From Martinezella lusitana (GTDB taxonomy: Bacteria > Pseudomonadota > Alphaproteobacteria > Rhizobiales > Rhizobiaceae): DNA of 64,000 nt. The notes beneath the pieces were generated by a model, which ran no database searches, was not told the origin of the DNA, and saw only the letters and a list, made by a program, of their open reading frames with translations. Positions 52,483-61,373 of the stretch are shown here, one piece after another. Numbering within the stretch: the stretch's first letter is position 1; each line of letters begins with the position of its first letter. The translations under genes and the position numbers were made by a program. The DNA lies in contig NZ_JACHBG010000014.1 of assembly GCF_014207095.1 (NCBI RefSeq), positions 1 to 64,000 on the forward strand, read 5' to 3'.

Positions 52483-53564
52483 GCAGCACCTCCCCGAACC
52501 CGCGACCACACCAGACGGATCTTATAGTAAATCAACGTGTCGCAGGAGAGCACAAAAAACAACAGGAGGCCCTGAAACACGCTTGCAGCCTTGGCGGAAA
52601 TGCCGGGCGACAACTGAGCCGCCTCGCCGCCGAGATAAGTCAGCGCCAGCACCAGACCGGAGAGAATGGCGCCGAGAGGGTTTAGGCGCGCCAGAAAGGC
52701 AACGATGATGGCGGTGAAGCCGTAGCCCGGCGAAATCGCCGGCTGCAGATGGCCGATCGAACCCGAAACCTCCGATATGCCGGCAAGACCCGCCAGCGCA
52801 CCGGAGAAGAGGAAGGCAAACCAGACCATTTTCCGCGAGGAAAAGCCGGCGAACCGCCCTGCCCGCGCCGATTGGCCAAGAACGGTTATCTCGAAGCCTT
52901 TCAGCGTGTATTTCATCAGGAACCAGGTCAGGATAGCCGCAACGACGGCAAAGACGATACCCCAATGAGCGCGACCGGAATCTTCCAATATCGCCGGCAG
53001 CACCGCCTCGGGCGGAAAATCGATGCTCTGCGGGAAATTGTGACCTTGGGGGTCACGCCACGGGCCGCGTGACAACCAATCCAGAAAGAGCTGGGCGATA
53101 TAGACCAGCATCAGGCTCGTCAGGATTTCATTGGTATTGAAGTGCGCCTTCAGCAAAGCCGGAATGGCGGCATAGAGCGCGCCGCCGATGGCGCCGGCAA
53201 CCAGCATCAGCGGCAGCACCATCGGCGAATGCCAATCGGTGAAGATAATCGGGATGATGGATCCCGCGACAGCGCCCATCGTGAACTGGCCTTCAGCACC
53301 GATATTCCAGTTGTTGGAGCGGTAGCAGATACAGAGGCCGACTGCGATCAGGATCAGCGGGCCGGCCTTGATTGCCAGCTCGTGCAACGACCAGACTTCA
53401 AGCAGCGGCTCGACGAAGAAGGCGTTCAGCGCCTCCACGGGGTCCTTGCCCATCACAGCAAACATGATCGTGCCGGCGATCAATGCCAGCACCAGAGCAA
53501 GCAGCGGCGACAGGAGGCCGAACAATTTCGAAACCTGCGGGCGCTTTTCAAGTTCAATGCGCAT
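52479..53564 (-). CDS. BMP-type ABC transporter permease 1
   Basis: Inner-membrane permease of 361 residues. NWNIGAEGQFTMGAVAGSII is the family counterpart of the conserved segment in permease 2, and the loop VLGQSARAGRFAGFSSRKM matches the ATPase-contact region. The ATG at 53564 overlaps the 3' end of the ATPase gene by 11 bases. Together the two permeases form the heterodimeric channel. Confidence 0.92.
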   Translation of the reverse strand: MRIELEKRPQVSKLFGLLSPLLALVLALIAGTIMFAVMGKDPVEALNAFFVEPLLEVWSLHELAIKAGPLILIAVGLCICYRSNNWNIGAEGQFTMGAVAGSIIPIIFTDWHSPMVLPLMLVAGAIGGALYAAIPALLKAHFNTNEILTSLMLVYIAQLFLDWLSRGPWRDPQGHNFPQSIDFPPEAVLPAILEDSGRAHWGIVFAVVAAILTWFLMKYTLKGFEITVLGQSARAGRFAGFSSRKMVWFAFLFSGALAGLAGISEVSGSIGHLQPAISPGYGFTAIIVAFLARLNPLGAILSGLVLALTYLGGEAAQLSPGISAKAASVFQGLLLFFVLSCDTLIYYKIRLVWSRVRGGAA

Positions 53565-55128
53565 GCGCAGGCTCCGAATGCATCTTGGATTCATGCAGGC
53601 CGCCCATCAGCAAGCCGATCTTTTCGCGAGTCAATTCGCTGGCTGGATAGGCAGGCGACAAACGTCCCTCCGAGATGACGGCGATATCGGTCGCGACTTC
53701 GAAAATCTCGTCGAGATCCTGGCTGATGACAAGCACGGCGGAACCGTCGCGAGCAAGATCGACCAGAGCCTGCCGGATGCGGCTGGCAGCACCCGCGTCC
53801 ACGCCCCAGGTCGGCTGGTTGACGACGAGCACGCTGGGTTGCCGATCCAACTCGCGACCGACGATAAATTTCTGCAGGTTGCCGCCGGAAAGTGCGCCGG
53901 CGGCCGGATCTTCGCCGCTCTTGCGCACATCCATCACCTGACAGATCCGTTTGGCCGCCTGCTTGATGGTGCCGTGACGGATGATGTTGAGAAAACCGCC
54001 TCTTAAAAAGGTCTTGCGATCCGATTGATTGCGGGCGAGCACGAGATTGTCCGACAGCTTCAGGGCGGTAACGGCGGCATGGCCATGACGCTCTTCAGGC
54101 ACGAAGCCGGCGCCGAGCAACCGTCGTGCATTGATGCCCTTGGTGCCGACCGGCTTGCCGCGCACGCGGATCAGATTGTCGGATGGAACTGTGTGTTCGC
54201 CGGAAATGACATCGAACAACTCGCCCTGGCCGTTGCCGGCAACTCCGGCGATCGCGAGAACCTCGCCGGCGCGAACGCGCAGCGAAACGTCCTTCAGAGA
54301 CATGGCAAACGGAGTGCGCGCCGGAGCCGAAAGCCCCGCGACTTCCAGCTGGATATCGCCCGTCTTGCCAAGACCTTCATGTTTCACGCTGGCGACGTCG
54401 CTGCCCACCATCATCCGAGCCAGGGAGCCCGTGGTTTCCTGGCGCGGGTCGCAGGCGCCTGTCACCTTGCCGTGACGAAGCACGGTGGCGCGCGAACAGA
54501 TACGCTGCACCTCTTCAAGACGATGGCTGATGTAGAGCACCGAACGCCCCTCGTCCCGCAGTTGGAACAGCGTCTCGAACATCCGGTCGGCCTCCTGCGG
54601 CGTCAGCACGGACGTCGGCTCATCGAGGATGATCAGCTTCGGATTCTGCAGCAGCGCGCGGACGATCTCGATGCGTTGGCGTTCTCCGACAGAAAGGTCG
54701 GCCACATGCGCATTCGGATCGAGAGGCAAGCCGTAGGCATGCGAAAGCTTAGCGGCTTCCTCCGATATTTTTGCAATCGGGATCTTGCCGTCGAGCGACA
54801 GCGCGATATTTTCCGCGACGGTCAGCGCCTCGAACAACGAGAAGTGCTGGAAAACCATGCCGATACCGAGCTTGCGCGCCGTGCCCGGGGAGTCGATGCC
54901 GGCGGGTTTCCCCTGCCACACGATCTCGCCATGCGTTGGCTCCAGCACGCCGAAGAGCATCTTCACGAGCGTGGATTTACCGGCACCGTTTTCACCAAGC
55001 AGAGCGTGGATTTCGCCCGGCTGAATTTCAAGATCGATTTCGTTGCAGGCAGCAAAACTGCCGAATAGCTTCGTCAGTTTGCGAACCGACAATAGCGCAC
55101 CGCTTGCCGGTGCATCGGATGACGACAC
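53554..55128 (-). CDS. BMP-type ABC transporter ATPase (two NBDs)
   Basis: A 524-residue tandem ATPase like RbsA/YufO. The first domain is catalytic-looking: Walker A GENGAGKST, signature LSVGERQR, Walker B LIILDEPT. The second domain has LSGGN but its Walker A reads GVAGNGQGE without the Lys-Ser pair, and its Walker B reads VVNQPT with Asn-Gln in place of Asp-Glu. One degenerate half is usual in this family, here rather strongly so. It heads the transporter operon; qor lies 41 bases upstream on the same strand. Confidence 0.93.
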   Translation of the reverse strand: MSSSDAPASGALLSVRKLTKLFGSFAACNEIDLEIQPGEIHALLGENGAGKSTLVKMLFGVLEPTHGEIVWQGKPAGIDSPGTARKLGIGMVFQHFSLFEALTVAENIALSLDGKIPIAKISEEAAKLSHAYGLPLDPNAHVADLSVGERQRIEIVRALLQNPKLIILDEPTSVLTPQEADRMFETLFQLRDEGRSVLYISHRLEEVQRICSRATVLRHGKVTGACDPRQETTGSLARMMVGSDVASVKHEGLGKTGDIQLEVAGLSAPARTPFAMSLKDVSLRVRAGEVLAIAGVAGNGQGELFDVISGEHTVPSDNLIRVRGKPVGTKGINARRLLGAGFVPEERHGHAAVTALKLSDNLVLARNQSDRKTFLRGGFLNIIRHGTIKQAAKRICQVMDVRKSGEDPAAGALSGGNLQKFIVGRELDRQPSVLVVNQPTWGVDAGAASRIRQALVDLARDGSAVLVISQDLDEIFEVATDIAVISEGRLSPAYPASELTREKIGLLMGGLHESKMHSEPAHAH

Positions 55129-55169
55129 GTTCCCCTCATTTCCTTCCCACCGTCCTGCCCTTTACGGAT

Positions 55170-56153
55170 CTATGGGATCAGTAGTGTAGTTCCACTCGTT
55201 TTTCTGGCTTCCAAATCCGCATGCGCGCGCCCTGCATCGCTCAACGGATAAGTCTGATGAATATTGATACGCACTTTATTGCTTTGCACAACAGCAAATA
55301 ACGCCCCGGCGCTGGCTCTCAACTCTTCTGGTGTGCCGACATAAGCGAAAAGGCTTGGACGCGTCGCAAAAAGCGAACCTTTCTGATTGAGGATCGCCAG
55401 GTTGAAATTCTCGATCGGGCCGGACGACTGGCCGAAGGTGACCCACATCCCGCGCGATTTCAGGCAATCGAGCGAGTGCGGAAACGTATCCCTGCCGACC
55501 GAGTCGTAAACGACATCGACGCCCTTGCCGCCGGTAATCTCGCGGACGCGATCGGCGAAGCTTTCCTTGCTGTAGTCAATGACATGGTCGTAGCCATGCT
55601 TCAAAGCCAGCTCGACCTTTTCCGCGGAGCCGGCTGTGCCGATGACGGTACCTGCACCCAGTGCCTTGGCCCATTGGCCGGCGATGAGACCGACGCCGCC
55701 AGCAGCTGCGTGAAACAGCAATGTCGTTCCTGGACCGACCTTAAAGGTGCGGTTCAGCAGATATTCCGCCGTCATACCCTTCAGCATCATCGACGCAGCA
55801 GTTTCGAGCGGAATATCGTCAGGCACCCTGACCAGATGACGCGTCTCGATGTTGCGCTCGATGCTATAGGCGCCATCGCTGCCGACATAAGCGACGCGAT
55901 CGCCTACGGCGAAATCGGAAATGCCCGGCCCTACTTCCGTGATCGTTCCCGCGGCTTCCTTGCCGAGCGACAACGGAAACTGCGGCGCCTTATAGAGGCC
56001 TGAACGAAAATAGACGTCGATGAAATTCAGGCCGATCGCGGCATGGCGGATCTGCACCTCGCCAGCGCCGGGAGACGGCAGATCCACCTCCTCCAGCTTC
56101 ATGACTTCAGGTCCGCCGTTTTCGTGGATGCGAATGACCTTGGTCTTCTTCAT
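55170..56153 (-). CDS. NADPH:quinone oxidoreductase (zinc-free MDR family)
   Basis: A 327-residue medium-chain dehydrogenase/reductase of the quinone oxidoreductase type. The start MKKTKVIRIHENGGPEVMKL and the segment AAIGLNFIDVYFRSGLY fit QOR enzymes. The nucleotide motif is AAAGGVGLIAGQWA. The zinc-binding cysteines of alcohol dehydrogenases are absent. It starts 11 bases downstream of pcs and is presumably co-transcribed with it. Confidence 0.92.
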   Translation of the reverse strand: MKKTKVIRIHENGGPEVMKLEEVDLPSPGAGEVQIRHAAIGLNFIDVYFRSGLYKAPQFPLSLGKEAAGTITEVGPGISDFAVGDRVAYVGSDGAYSIERNIETRHLVRVPDDIPLETAASMMLKGMTAEYLLNRTFKVGPGTTLLFHAAAGGVGLIAGQWAKALGAGTVIGTAGSAEKVELALKHGYDHVIDYSKESFADRVREITGGKGVDVVYDSVGRDTFPHSLDCLKSRGMWVTFGQSSGPIENFNLAILNQKGSLFATRPSLFAYVGTPEELRASAGALFAVVQSNKVRINIHQTYPLSDAGRAHADLEARKTSGTTLLIP

Positions 56154-56164
56154 GGCGAGCAATC

Positions 56165-56890
56165 CTACTGGCGCCCGAGGGACGGGAAAAACTGCAGCAC
56201 GGCGCCGATGCAATAGAGATAGATACCGCTGAGGATGAAGAGGACAACAGCCCATTGCGGCATGACGAAATTCATCAGCAGAGAATAGATGCCGAGCGCC
56301 GACCAGAACAGGAATATGCCGAGATTGAGCGGCCGCAGGCGCTTGACGCGCACCGGATGCAGAAAGTTGATCGGCAGAAAGGTCAGGACAACGGAAACGC
56401 CAACCAGAACCATGGCAGTCGTCGCACTGGCATCGATGACGAACAGCGTGAATATCACCATATTCCAGACCACCGGGAAACCGGAGAAGAAATACTCGTC
56501 GGTCTTCATGCCCATATCGGCATAATAGATGGCGCTGGAAACCACGATCATGCCGGCGGCGACAAACGACAAGGGTTCGCCGATCATGCCGCTTTCATAA
56601 AGCGCGAAGGCCGGCAGCAGCACATAAGTCACATAGTCGATGATGTTGTCGAGCGTGTCGCCGGACCAATTCGGAAGCACTTCCTTGACCCGGACCTTAC
56701 GGGCGATTGGCCCGTCGATACCGTCGACCAGCAACGCCAGGCCAAGCCACCAGAACATATCGACGAAGCGATGCTCCGAGGCTGCGACCACACCGAGAAA
56801 GGCGAGGAACGACCCGGATGCCGTCAAGATATGAACGGAGAATGCACGCATCTCCGCATAAGGCACCCGCTTGTAATTGAAGATTTTCAT
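56165..56890 (-). CDS. pcs: phosphatidylcholine synthase
   Basis: Makes phosphatidylcholine in one step from CDP-diacylglycerol and host-derived or environmental choline, a rhizobial membrane-lipid route. The 241-residue integral membrane protein has the CDP-alcohol phosphotransferase motif spread over DGIDGPIARK, then GDTLDNIIDYVTY, with the three required aspartates. Other marks are YADMGMKTDEYFFSGFP and INFLHPVRVKRLRPLN. The ATG at 56890 follows GGGGCGG; a GTG three codons upstream is possible. It is divergent from the hydroxylase gene. Confidence 0.97.
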   Translation of the reverse strand: MKIFNYKRVPYAEMRAFSVHILTASGSFLAFLGVVAASEHRFVDMFWWLGLALLVDGIDGPIARKVRVKEVLPNWSGDTLDNIIDYVTYVLLPAFALYESGMIGEPLSFVAAGMIVVSSAIYYADMGMKTDEYFFSGFPVVWNMVIFTLFVIDASATTAMVLVGVSVVLTFLPINFLHPVRVKRLRPLNLGIFLFWSALGIYSLLMNFVMPQWAVVLFILSGIYLYCIGAVLQFFPSLGRQ

Positions 56891-57103
56891 CCGCCCCACG
56901 ACTCGTCGGTTTATGCGCCTGCCCCGGCAAGCGGTTTTTCCTGCTAATATGCATCCTTTGGTCTATACCGCCAGCGCAAATGCGTTCATCCCAATACGCT
57001 AGCGCGACTTGCTGTCATTTTCACCCGTTGCGATGTTTCATCCCATGGATTTCAACAGGCTAAGTGTCTATTTTCAGATTTGTAGGCAATTGAGGCATCG
57101 AAA

Positions 57104-58306
57104 ATGAAGCAGATTGAAGTAGCCGTCATCGGCGGCGGCCTGGCCGGCATGATCACAGCGCTCGCGCTTGCGCGCGGCGGACGATCCGTCGCGCTGGTGA
57201 CTGTGCCGCACAACAAGGCCGACAAGCGGACGACGGCGCTGATGGATCAATCGATCCGCTTTCTCGAGCGCCTGACGCTGTGGGACAAGATCGCGCCTTC
57301 GACGGCAGCGCTCACCACGATGCGGATCATCGACGGCACGTCCCGGCTGCTGCGGGCTCCGACCGTCTCGTTCCGATCCTCTGAGATCGGCCTGGAAGCC
57401 TTCGGTTACAACATTCCGAATGCCGTGCTGCTCGACACCCTCGCCAGGGCGATCGAAACGGAAGGCAACATCACCCGCATCGAAGCCACCGCCTCGGAGA
57501 TCACCTTTCGCGATGACGGCGTGACGATTGGTCTCGACAACGGTCAGTCGATCGAGGCCGCCTTCGTCGTCGGCAGCGACGGGCGCAATTCGCTAGTGCG
57601 GAAAACCCTTGGTATCAAGGTCAAGGGCTGGTCCTATCCGCAATCCGCCATGGTTTTGAACTTCGCGCATACCCTGCCGCATCAGAATATCTCGACCGAA
57701 TTCCACACGGAAAGCGGCCCGTTCACGCAAGTGCCGTTGCCGGGCAATCGCTCCAGCCTCGTCTGGGTGCAAAAGCCGGCGGAAGCCGCTGCCAATGCCG
57801 AAAAATCGCTCGAGGAGCTCAGCCGACTGGTCGAGGAGCGCATGCAATCGATGCTCGGCCGGGTGACGATCGAGGACAACGTCCAGGTGTGGCCGCTCTC
57901 CGGAATGACAGCGTATCGCTTCGGCAAGGGCCGCGCCGTGCTGATCGGCGAAGCGGCTCACGTCTTTCCGCCGATCGGGGCGCAGGGGCTCAATCTGAGC
58001 TTGCGTGATATACTGGCGCTGTCGGACATCCTTTGCAGTCGCCCCGATCAACCGATCCAGGCCTCGGCCGGCGACATCTTCGACCGCAGGCGCCGCGCCG
58101 ACGTCATAAGCCGCACGACGAGCGTCGATCTCCTCAACCGTTCGCTTCTTTCCGGTTTCCTACCGGTACAGGTACTGCGGGCTGCCGGGCTGCATGTGCT
58201 TTCCGCCATCGCTCCCCTTCGCAACATGGTCATGCGCGAGGGCATCGAGCCCGGTGGCAGCATGGGCAGCTTCACCGCGAAGCTGCGGGAAAAGCTGCAC
58301 CGATAA
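57104..58306 (+). CDS. UbiH/UbiF family FAD-dependent hydroxylase
   Basis: Flavoprotein monooxygenase of 400 residues related to ubiquinone-ring hydroxylases. The N-terminal Rossmann motif is GGGLAGMITALALA (residues 9-22), the middle motif is GSDGRNSLVRK, and the second FAD motif is LIGEAAHVFPPIGAQGLN, where Glu replaces the more usual Asp of GDAAH. A ubiquinone role is plausible but not proven; the exact ring position is unknown. It stands between divergent pcs and convergent ccdA. Confidence 0.9.
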   Translation: MKQIEVAVIGGGLAGMITALALARGGRSVALVTVPHNKADKRTTALMDQSIRFLERLTLWDKIAPSTAALTTMRIIDGTSRLLRAPTVSFRSSEIGLEAFGYNIPNAVLLDTLARAIETEGNITRIEATASEITFRDDGVTIGLDNGQSIEAAFVVGSDGRNSLVRKTLGIKVKGWSYPQSAMVLNFAHTLPHQNISTEFHTESGPFTQVPLPGNRSSLVWVQKPAEAAANAEKSLEELSRLVEERMQSMLGRVTIEDNVQVWPLSGMTAYRFGKGRAVLIGEAAHVFPPIGAQGLNLSLRDILALSDILCSRPDQPIQASAGDIFDRRRRADVISRTTSVDLLNRSLLSGFLPVQVLRAAGLHVLSAIAPLRNMVMREGIEPGGSMGSFTAKLREKLHR

Positions 58307-58378
58307 GGTGTCCGAACTCATCCCGTCGAACCAGACAACCACCGGGAATTGCCGATGGTTGTCCGGCGGAGATATGTT

Positions 58379-59128
58379 TCAGCCGATTCTCATCAAGATC
58401 GGAAAGGTCTGCTGGAACCAGATGGCCATATCGCTGACATAACCGAAGATGAAGGCAAGACCGGTCAAAATGAGCAGACCTCCCATAATCTTCTCGACCG
58501 TGCCAAGATGACGGCGGAAGCGGGACAGAAAACGCATGAAAGCGCCGGAAAAGCCGGCCGCGATCCAGAACGGAACAGCAAGCCCGAGCGAATAGACGGC
58601 GAGCAGGCCAGCACCGGCGCCGACCGTTTCGCGTGACGCTGCAATACCGAGGATCGCGCCGAGCACCGGGCCGATGCACGGCGTCCAGCCAAAAGCGAAG
58701 GCAAGACCCATGATATAGGCACCCGTCAGGGTCGCCGGCTTTCCATTGCCCTGAAACCGCGCCTCGCGCGCAAACAGGCCGATGCGAAAAACACCGAGGA
58801 AATTCAATCCCATAACGACGATGATGAGGCCACCGATCTTCGAAAGAATATCGAGATGCTGGCGCAACAGAATGCCGATGGAAGATGCGCCGGCCCCAAG
58901 TGCGACAAATACGGTGGCAAAGCCGAGCGTAAAGAACAGCGCCGACATCAAAACATTGCCGCGAACACTAGGCCCAGCGACAGTTGCTCCACCGTCGCGA
59001 AACTGCTCGACCGAGATCCCTGCCATGTAACACAGATACGGCGGCACGAGCGGCAACACGCACGGCGAGAGAAACGAAAGCGCTCCCGCAATCAGGGCAC
59101 TGAGGATCGAAATATCGGCAAGCGACAC
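58379..59128 (-). CDS. ccdA: cytochrome c biogenesis protein CcdA
   Basis: A six-helix membrane thiol-disulfide transporter of 249 residues that carries reducing equivalents from cytoplasmic thioredoxin to periplasmic partners. The two redox cysteines lie in SFLSPCVLPLVPPY and FGWTPCIGPVLGA, each flanked by prolines as in CcdA/DsbD. No apo-cytochrome genes adjoin it. Confidence 0.95.
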   Translation of the reverse strand: MSLADISILSALIAGALSFLSPCVLPLVPPYLCYMAGISVEQFRDGGATVAGPSVRGNVLMSALFFTLGFATVFVALGAGASSIGILLRQHLDILSKIGGLIIVVMGLNFLGVFRIGLFAREARFQGNGKPATLTGAYIMGLAFAFGWTPCIGPVLGAILGIAASRETVGAGAGLLAVYSLGLAVPFWIAAGFSGAFMRFLSRFRRHLGTVEKIMGGLLILTGLAFIFGYVSDMAIWFQQTFPILMRIG

Positions 59129-59399
59129 GATAAACTCCGGCTATGTCATTTCGCCCTCTTCCTAGCGTTGCGAGTCGCGGAAAGCCAATCACCTTTTCGA
59201 GTAAGCCCCGCCGCACTGCCTTAAAGTTGACGGAATTGGGAGAGGTCCGCATCCGTGCAAACCCGGCATTTGCAGGCGCTTGCCGCAGCTGCGGAGCAGC
59301 ACAACGAACGAATTGCTTTTGCTAAAATATTGGTTCAAGCTGACGTTGTTCGTCCAACAATGTGCATTCACCCAAATAGTTAGCGGAGGAAGTCCCCCT

Positions 59400-59696
59400 A
59401 TGCGATTCGTTACTATGTTCACGACTGCAGCCTTTGCCGCCCTTTTCAGCGTCAGCGCCATGGCGCAAACGGCGACGACACCCAGCGCAACGACCACGGC
59501 TCCTGCGGCCACCACCACCCCCAAGGCAATGACCACAGCGCCTAAGGCAGCAACCACGATGGCGCCAAAGGCAATGAAGCCGGCCCAGACAGACGTCTCA
59601 AAGGCTTGCTCGGCACAGGCTGATGCCAAGGGGCTGCATGGGAAGGCTCGCGCCAAGTTCCGCAGCGAGTGCAAGAAGAACGGCGGCAAGGCGTAA
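59400..59696 (+). CDS. PsiF-repeat family small secreted protein
   Basis: A 98-residue exported protein. The signal peptide (residues 1-22, ending SAMAQ) is followed by about 40 residues of Ala/Thr/Pro/Lys low complexity with repeated TTTAP and PKAM units. One C-terminal PsiF-like repeat follows with two cysteines (CSAQADAKGLHGKARAKFRS then ECKKNG). PsiF was named as phosphate-starvation-inducible in E. coli, but I see no convincing Pho box upstream. The ATG at 59400 follows GCGGAGGA. Confidence 0.8.
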   Translation: MRFVTMFTTAAFAALFSVSAMAQTATTPSATTTAPAATTTPKAMTTAPKAATTMAPKAMKPAQTDVSKACSAQADAKGLHGKARAKFRSECKKNGGKA

Positions 59697-60230
59697 TCTC
59701 TTAGGATTCGCCTTAATTAAGGGCCAGCTTTGCCATGCCATGGCGGCAAAGCTGGCCAACCTGAATTTTATATCATCTTTCACATAAAGAACTCTGCGTT
59801 TGCCATTGAAATCTTTTCGATAAAGCAAACGTACATCCAGATTCCCACTTGGCAGGCGATGCATCTGGTCGCACTATGCGTCGATAATGCGGGTAAGCCT
59901 CAGCCATCCATTGGCGATAAATTTGCGGCGCGGCATTCATGCGCTGCGGCGACAGCGAGTATCCCAAGACGCAATTTGCCTTAACCATAGCAAAGCAGCA
60001 TGGTTTTATTTTCGACTTTGATCAGGGTTAAAACTCGGCGGCTGCGCGACCAAAGACGAAATCGGCTTCGGTGCCATTGGCCTGCCGCGTCGCCATCACA
60101 AATCCCTTGCGACCATCGGATAATAGGCCGCATCCGGCTCTGTTGCCAAGACACGCGAAGCTTCTGACATGCTATTCGTGGACAAGACAAGCGCAGTCAG
60201 GGCCGCCAAATGTGTTGTCCCCACACGGGA
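59697..60230. other. intergenic region with strong hairpin and a frame-broken peptide
   Basis: 534 bases downstream of the PsiF-like gene. It contains the 13-bp perfect hairpin at 59722-59757. On the minus strand, 60170-60035 holds two adjoining short frames that would read as one ~45-residue peptide if a single base were added. No frame has a convincing SD. Confidence 0.5.
59722..59757. repeat. 13-bp perfect inverted repeat
   Basis: GGCCAGCTTTGCC at 59722-59734 with its exact complement at 59745-59757, ten-base loop. It lies 25 bases past the PsiF-like stop, so it may act as its terminator, although AACCTGAATTTT replaces a true T-run. Confidence 0.65.
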
Positions 60231-60431
60231 TCACTTGCGGTTCGGCTTCCGTTCTTTCGTTGATGGATCGACTTTGCCATCTGCAAGTCTATTGCGCGGA
60301 TCGGCGACAATTGCACTTTTCTTGTCTGTGGCTTTCGACTTTTTCGGGCCATCGGCCTTGCTATGTTGTATCTTGGCAAGCGGCTGCTTGCTTTCTTTTC
60401 GGGAATCTGGATCGCGAGTTTGATCAGGCAT
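60231..60431 (-). CDS. small very basic hypothetical protein (66 aa)
   Basis: Not recognised. A 66-residue, highly hydrophilic protein rich in Lys, Arg, Asp and Ser (start MPDQTRDPDSRKESKQPL, end STKERKPNRK), with no cysteine and no hydrophobic segment, so probably disordered. The ATG at 60431 is preceded by AGAAGGAG nine bases away, a strong SD that singles out this start within a longer open frame. It could bind nucleic acid, which is speculation from charge alone. Confidence 0.5.
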   Translation of the reverse strand: MPDQTRDPDSRKESKQPLAKIQHSKADGPKKSKATDKKSAIVADPRNRLADGKVDPSTKERKPNRK

Positions 60432-60893
60432 CAATTTGTTTCTCCTTCTGTTCGCAAGAGAAACCACGACCATTCCATTAGGTTCCGCAATGAGCCGGGC
60501 ACTCCGCTGCCGCTTTCGATCGCAGAAAGCCACAAAATGAGAGTCCCTCAAGACTATATGAGAACCGATGAAACTATCCGGCAGCCGCCTTCGTATAAGC
60601 CGGCAGGGAATGAACCGGGATGGACTGCCCGGAACGCTCAACCTATCTCCGGCGTCCGCACTGCGGCCGAGACGCGGTGACGGTAGCCTCCGCGCCGTTA
60701 CCGCAGCGTCCGGCGAAAGGGATCTGACACCCTTCGCCGGACGCACTCCGTCAGCCCCTTGAGCGGCGATTGTGATTTCCCGGTGTTAGTCAAATGCAGT
60801 TCGGCGAAGGCACTTGGCCGCGGGCTAAACGCGCATTCACGAGCCGTTGGGCCGATGCGTCAGATTGTCATTCGAGGTTGGTCACAAGTGCCG
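60432..60893. other. intergenic region with tandem hairpins
   Basis: 462 bases between two minus-strand hypothetical genes. The centre holds two back-to-back strong stem-loops (60674-60744). Nothing else is supportable; plus-strand frames here lack SDs. Confidence 0.5.
60674..60744. repeat. tandem stem-loops
   Basis: Hairpin A pairs GCGGTGACGG (60674-60683) with CCGTTACCGC (60695-60704), ten pairs including one G-T. Hairpin B pairs 60706-60721 with 60730-60744: fifteen pairs with one bulged A and an eight-base loop. Only one base separates them. No T-run follows on either strand. Confidence 0.7.
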
Positions 60894-61373
60894 CTACGAG
60901 CAGTCAGAGCTATCGACGGAGAAAGAATAGTCCTTCCCCTTGAACTGATAGATGTAGTTGGCCAGGGACGCTTCGCCGGAATCGAATTTCGGCAGCAAGA
61001 AGTCGCATAGATCAGAGATCTGGGCCGATTTGACGAGAGGCGCATCGAACCAGTCGTCATCGAGGTCCAGATCATAGAAGTAGCTGTAGATTCGATCCGT
61101 TAGATCAATCTTCTTCAGCGTGATTTGCTGATCGATCTTCTTAGGCAGCTCCTTGTTGGCAAAAACAACCGGATAGCGCTGAGTGAGATACGGGATCACG
61201 ATGCGTTCAGTCACGGGCGTCGTCATGGCGATCGCGATCAAGGGTAGCAGGCTCGCAGCCATCGCGAATTTCCTGCGGGCGATAGCACCGAGCAGGACAC
61301 CCGCCGTCCCGAGCAGCCCGCAAACGATCGCATAGATTTCCCACGAAGACAGCTCAGCCAAGAATTCCATCAT
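60894..61373 (-). CDS. hypothetical membrane-anchored protein
   Basis: Not recognised. About 159 residues. Two hydrophobic helices occupy roughly residues 11-30 (IYAIVCGLLGTAGVLLGAI) and 37-55 (FAMAASLLPLIAIAMTTPV), and a ~100-residue soluble, acidic tail follows with DLDLDDDWFDAP and two late cysteines. The ATGs at 61373 and 61370 are alternatives; the frame extends to 61400, and the SD is weak. It is flanked on both sides by long non-coding gaps. Confidence 0.55.
   Translation of the reverse strand: MMEFLAELSSWEIYAIVCGLLGTAGVLLGAIARRKFAMAASLLPLIAIAMTTPVTERIVIPYLTQRYPVVFANKELPKKIDQQITLKKIDLTDRIYSYFYDLDLDDDWFDAPLVKSAQISDLCDFLLPKFDSGEASLANYIYQFKGKDYSFSVDSSDCS

Noticed and set aside
59129..59399. 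Pho box upstream of the PsiF-like gene
   Set aside because: Only weak partial matches to CTGTCAT direct repeats; not supportable.
60414..60428. Second FNR-like site TTGAT-N5-ATCAA
   Set aside because: The spacer is five bases and not four, which breaks the symmetry needed by FNR/FixK; not annotated as a site.
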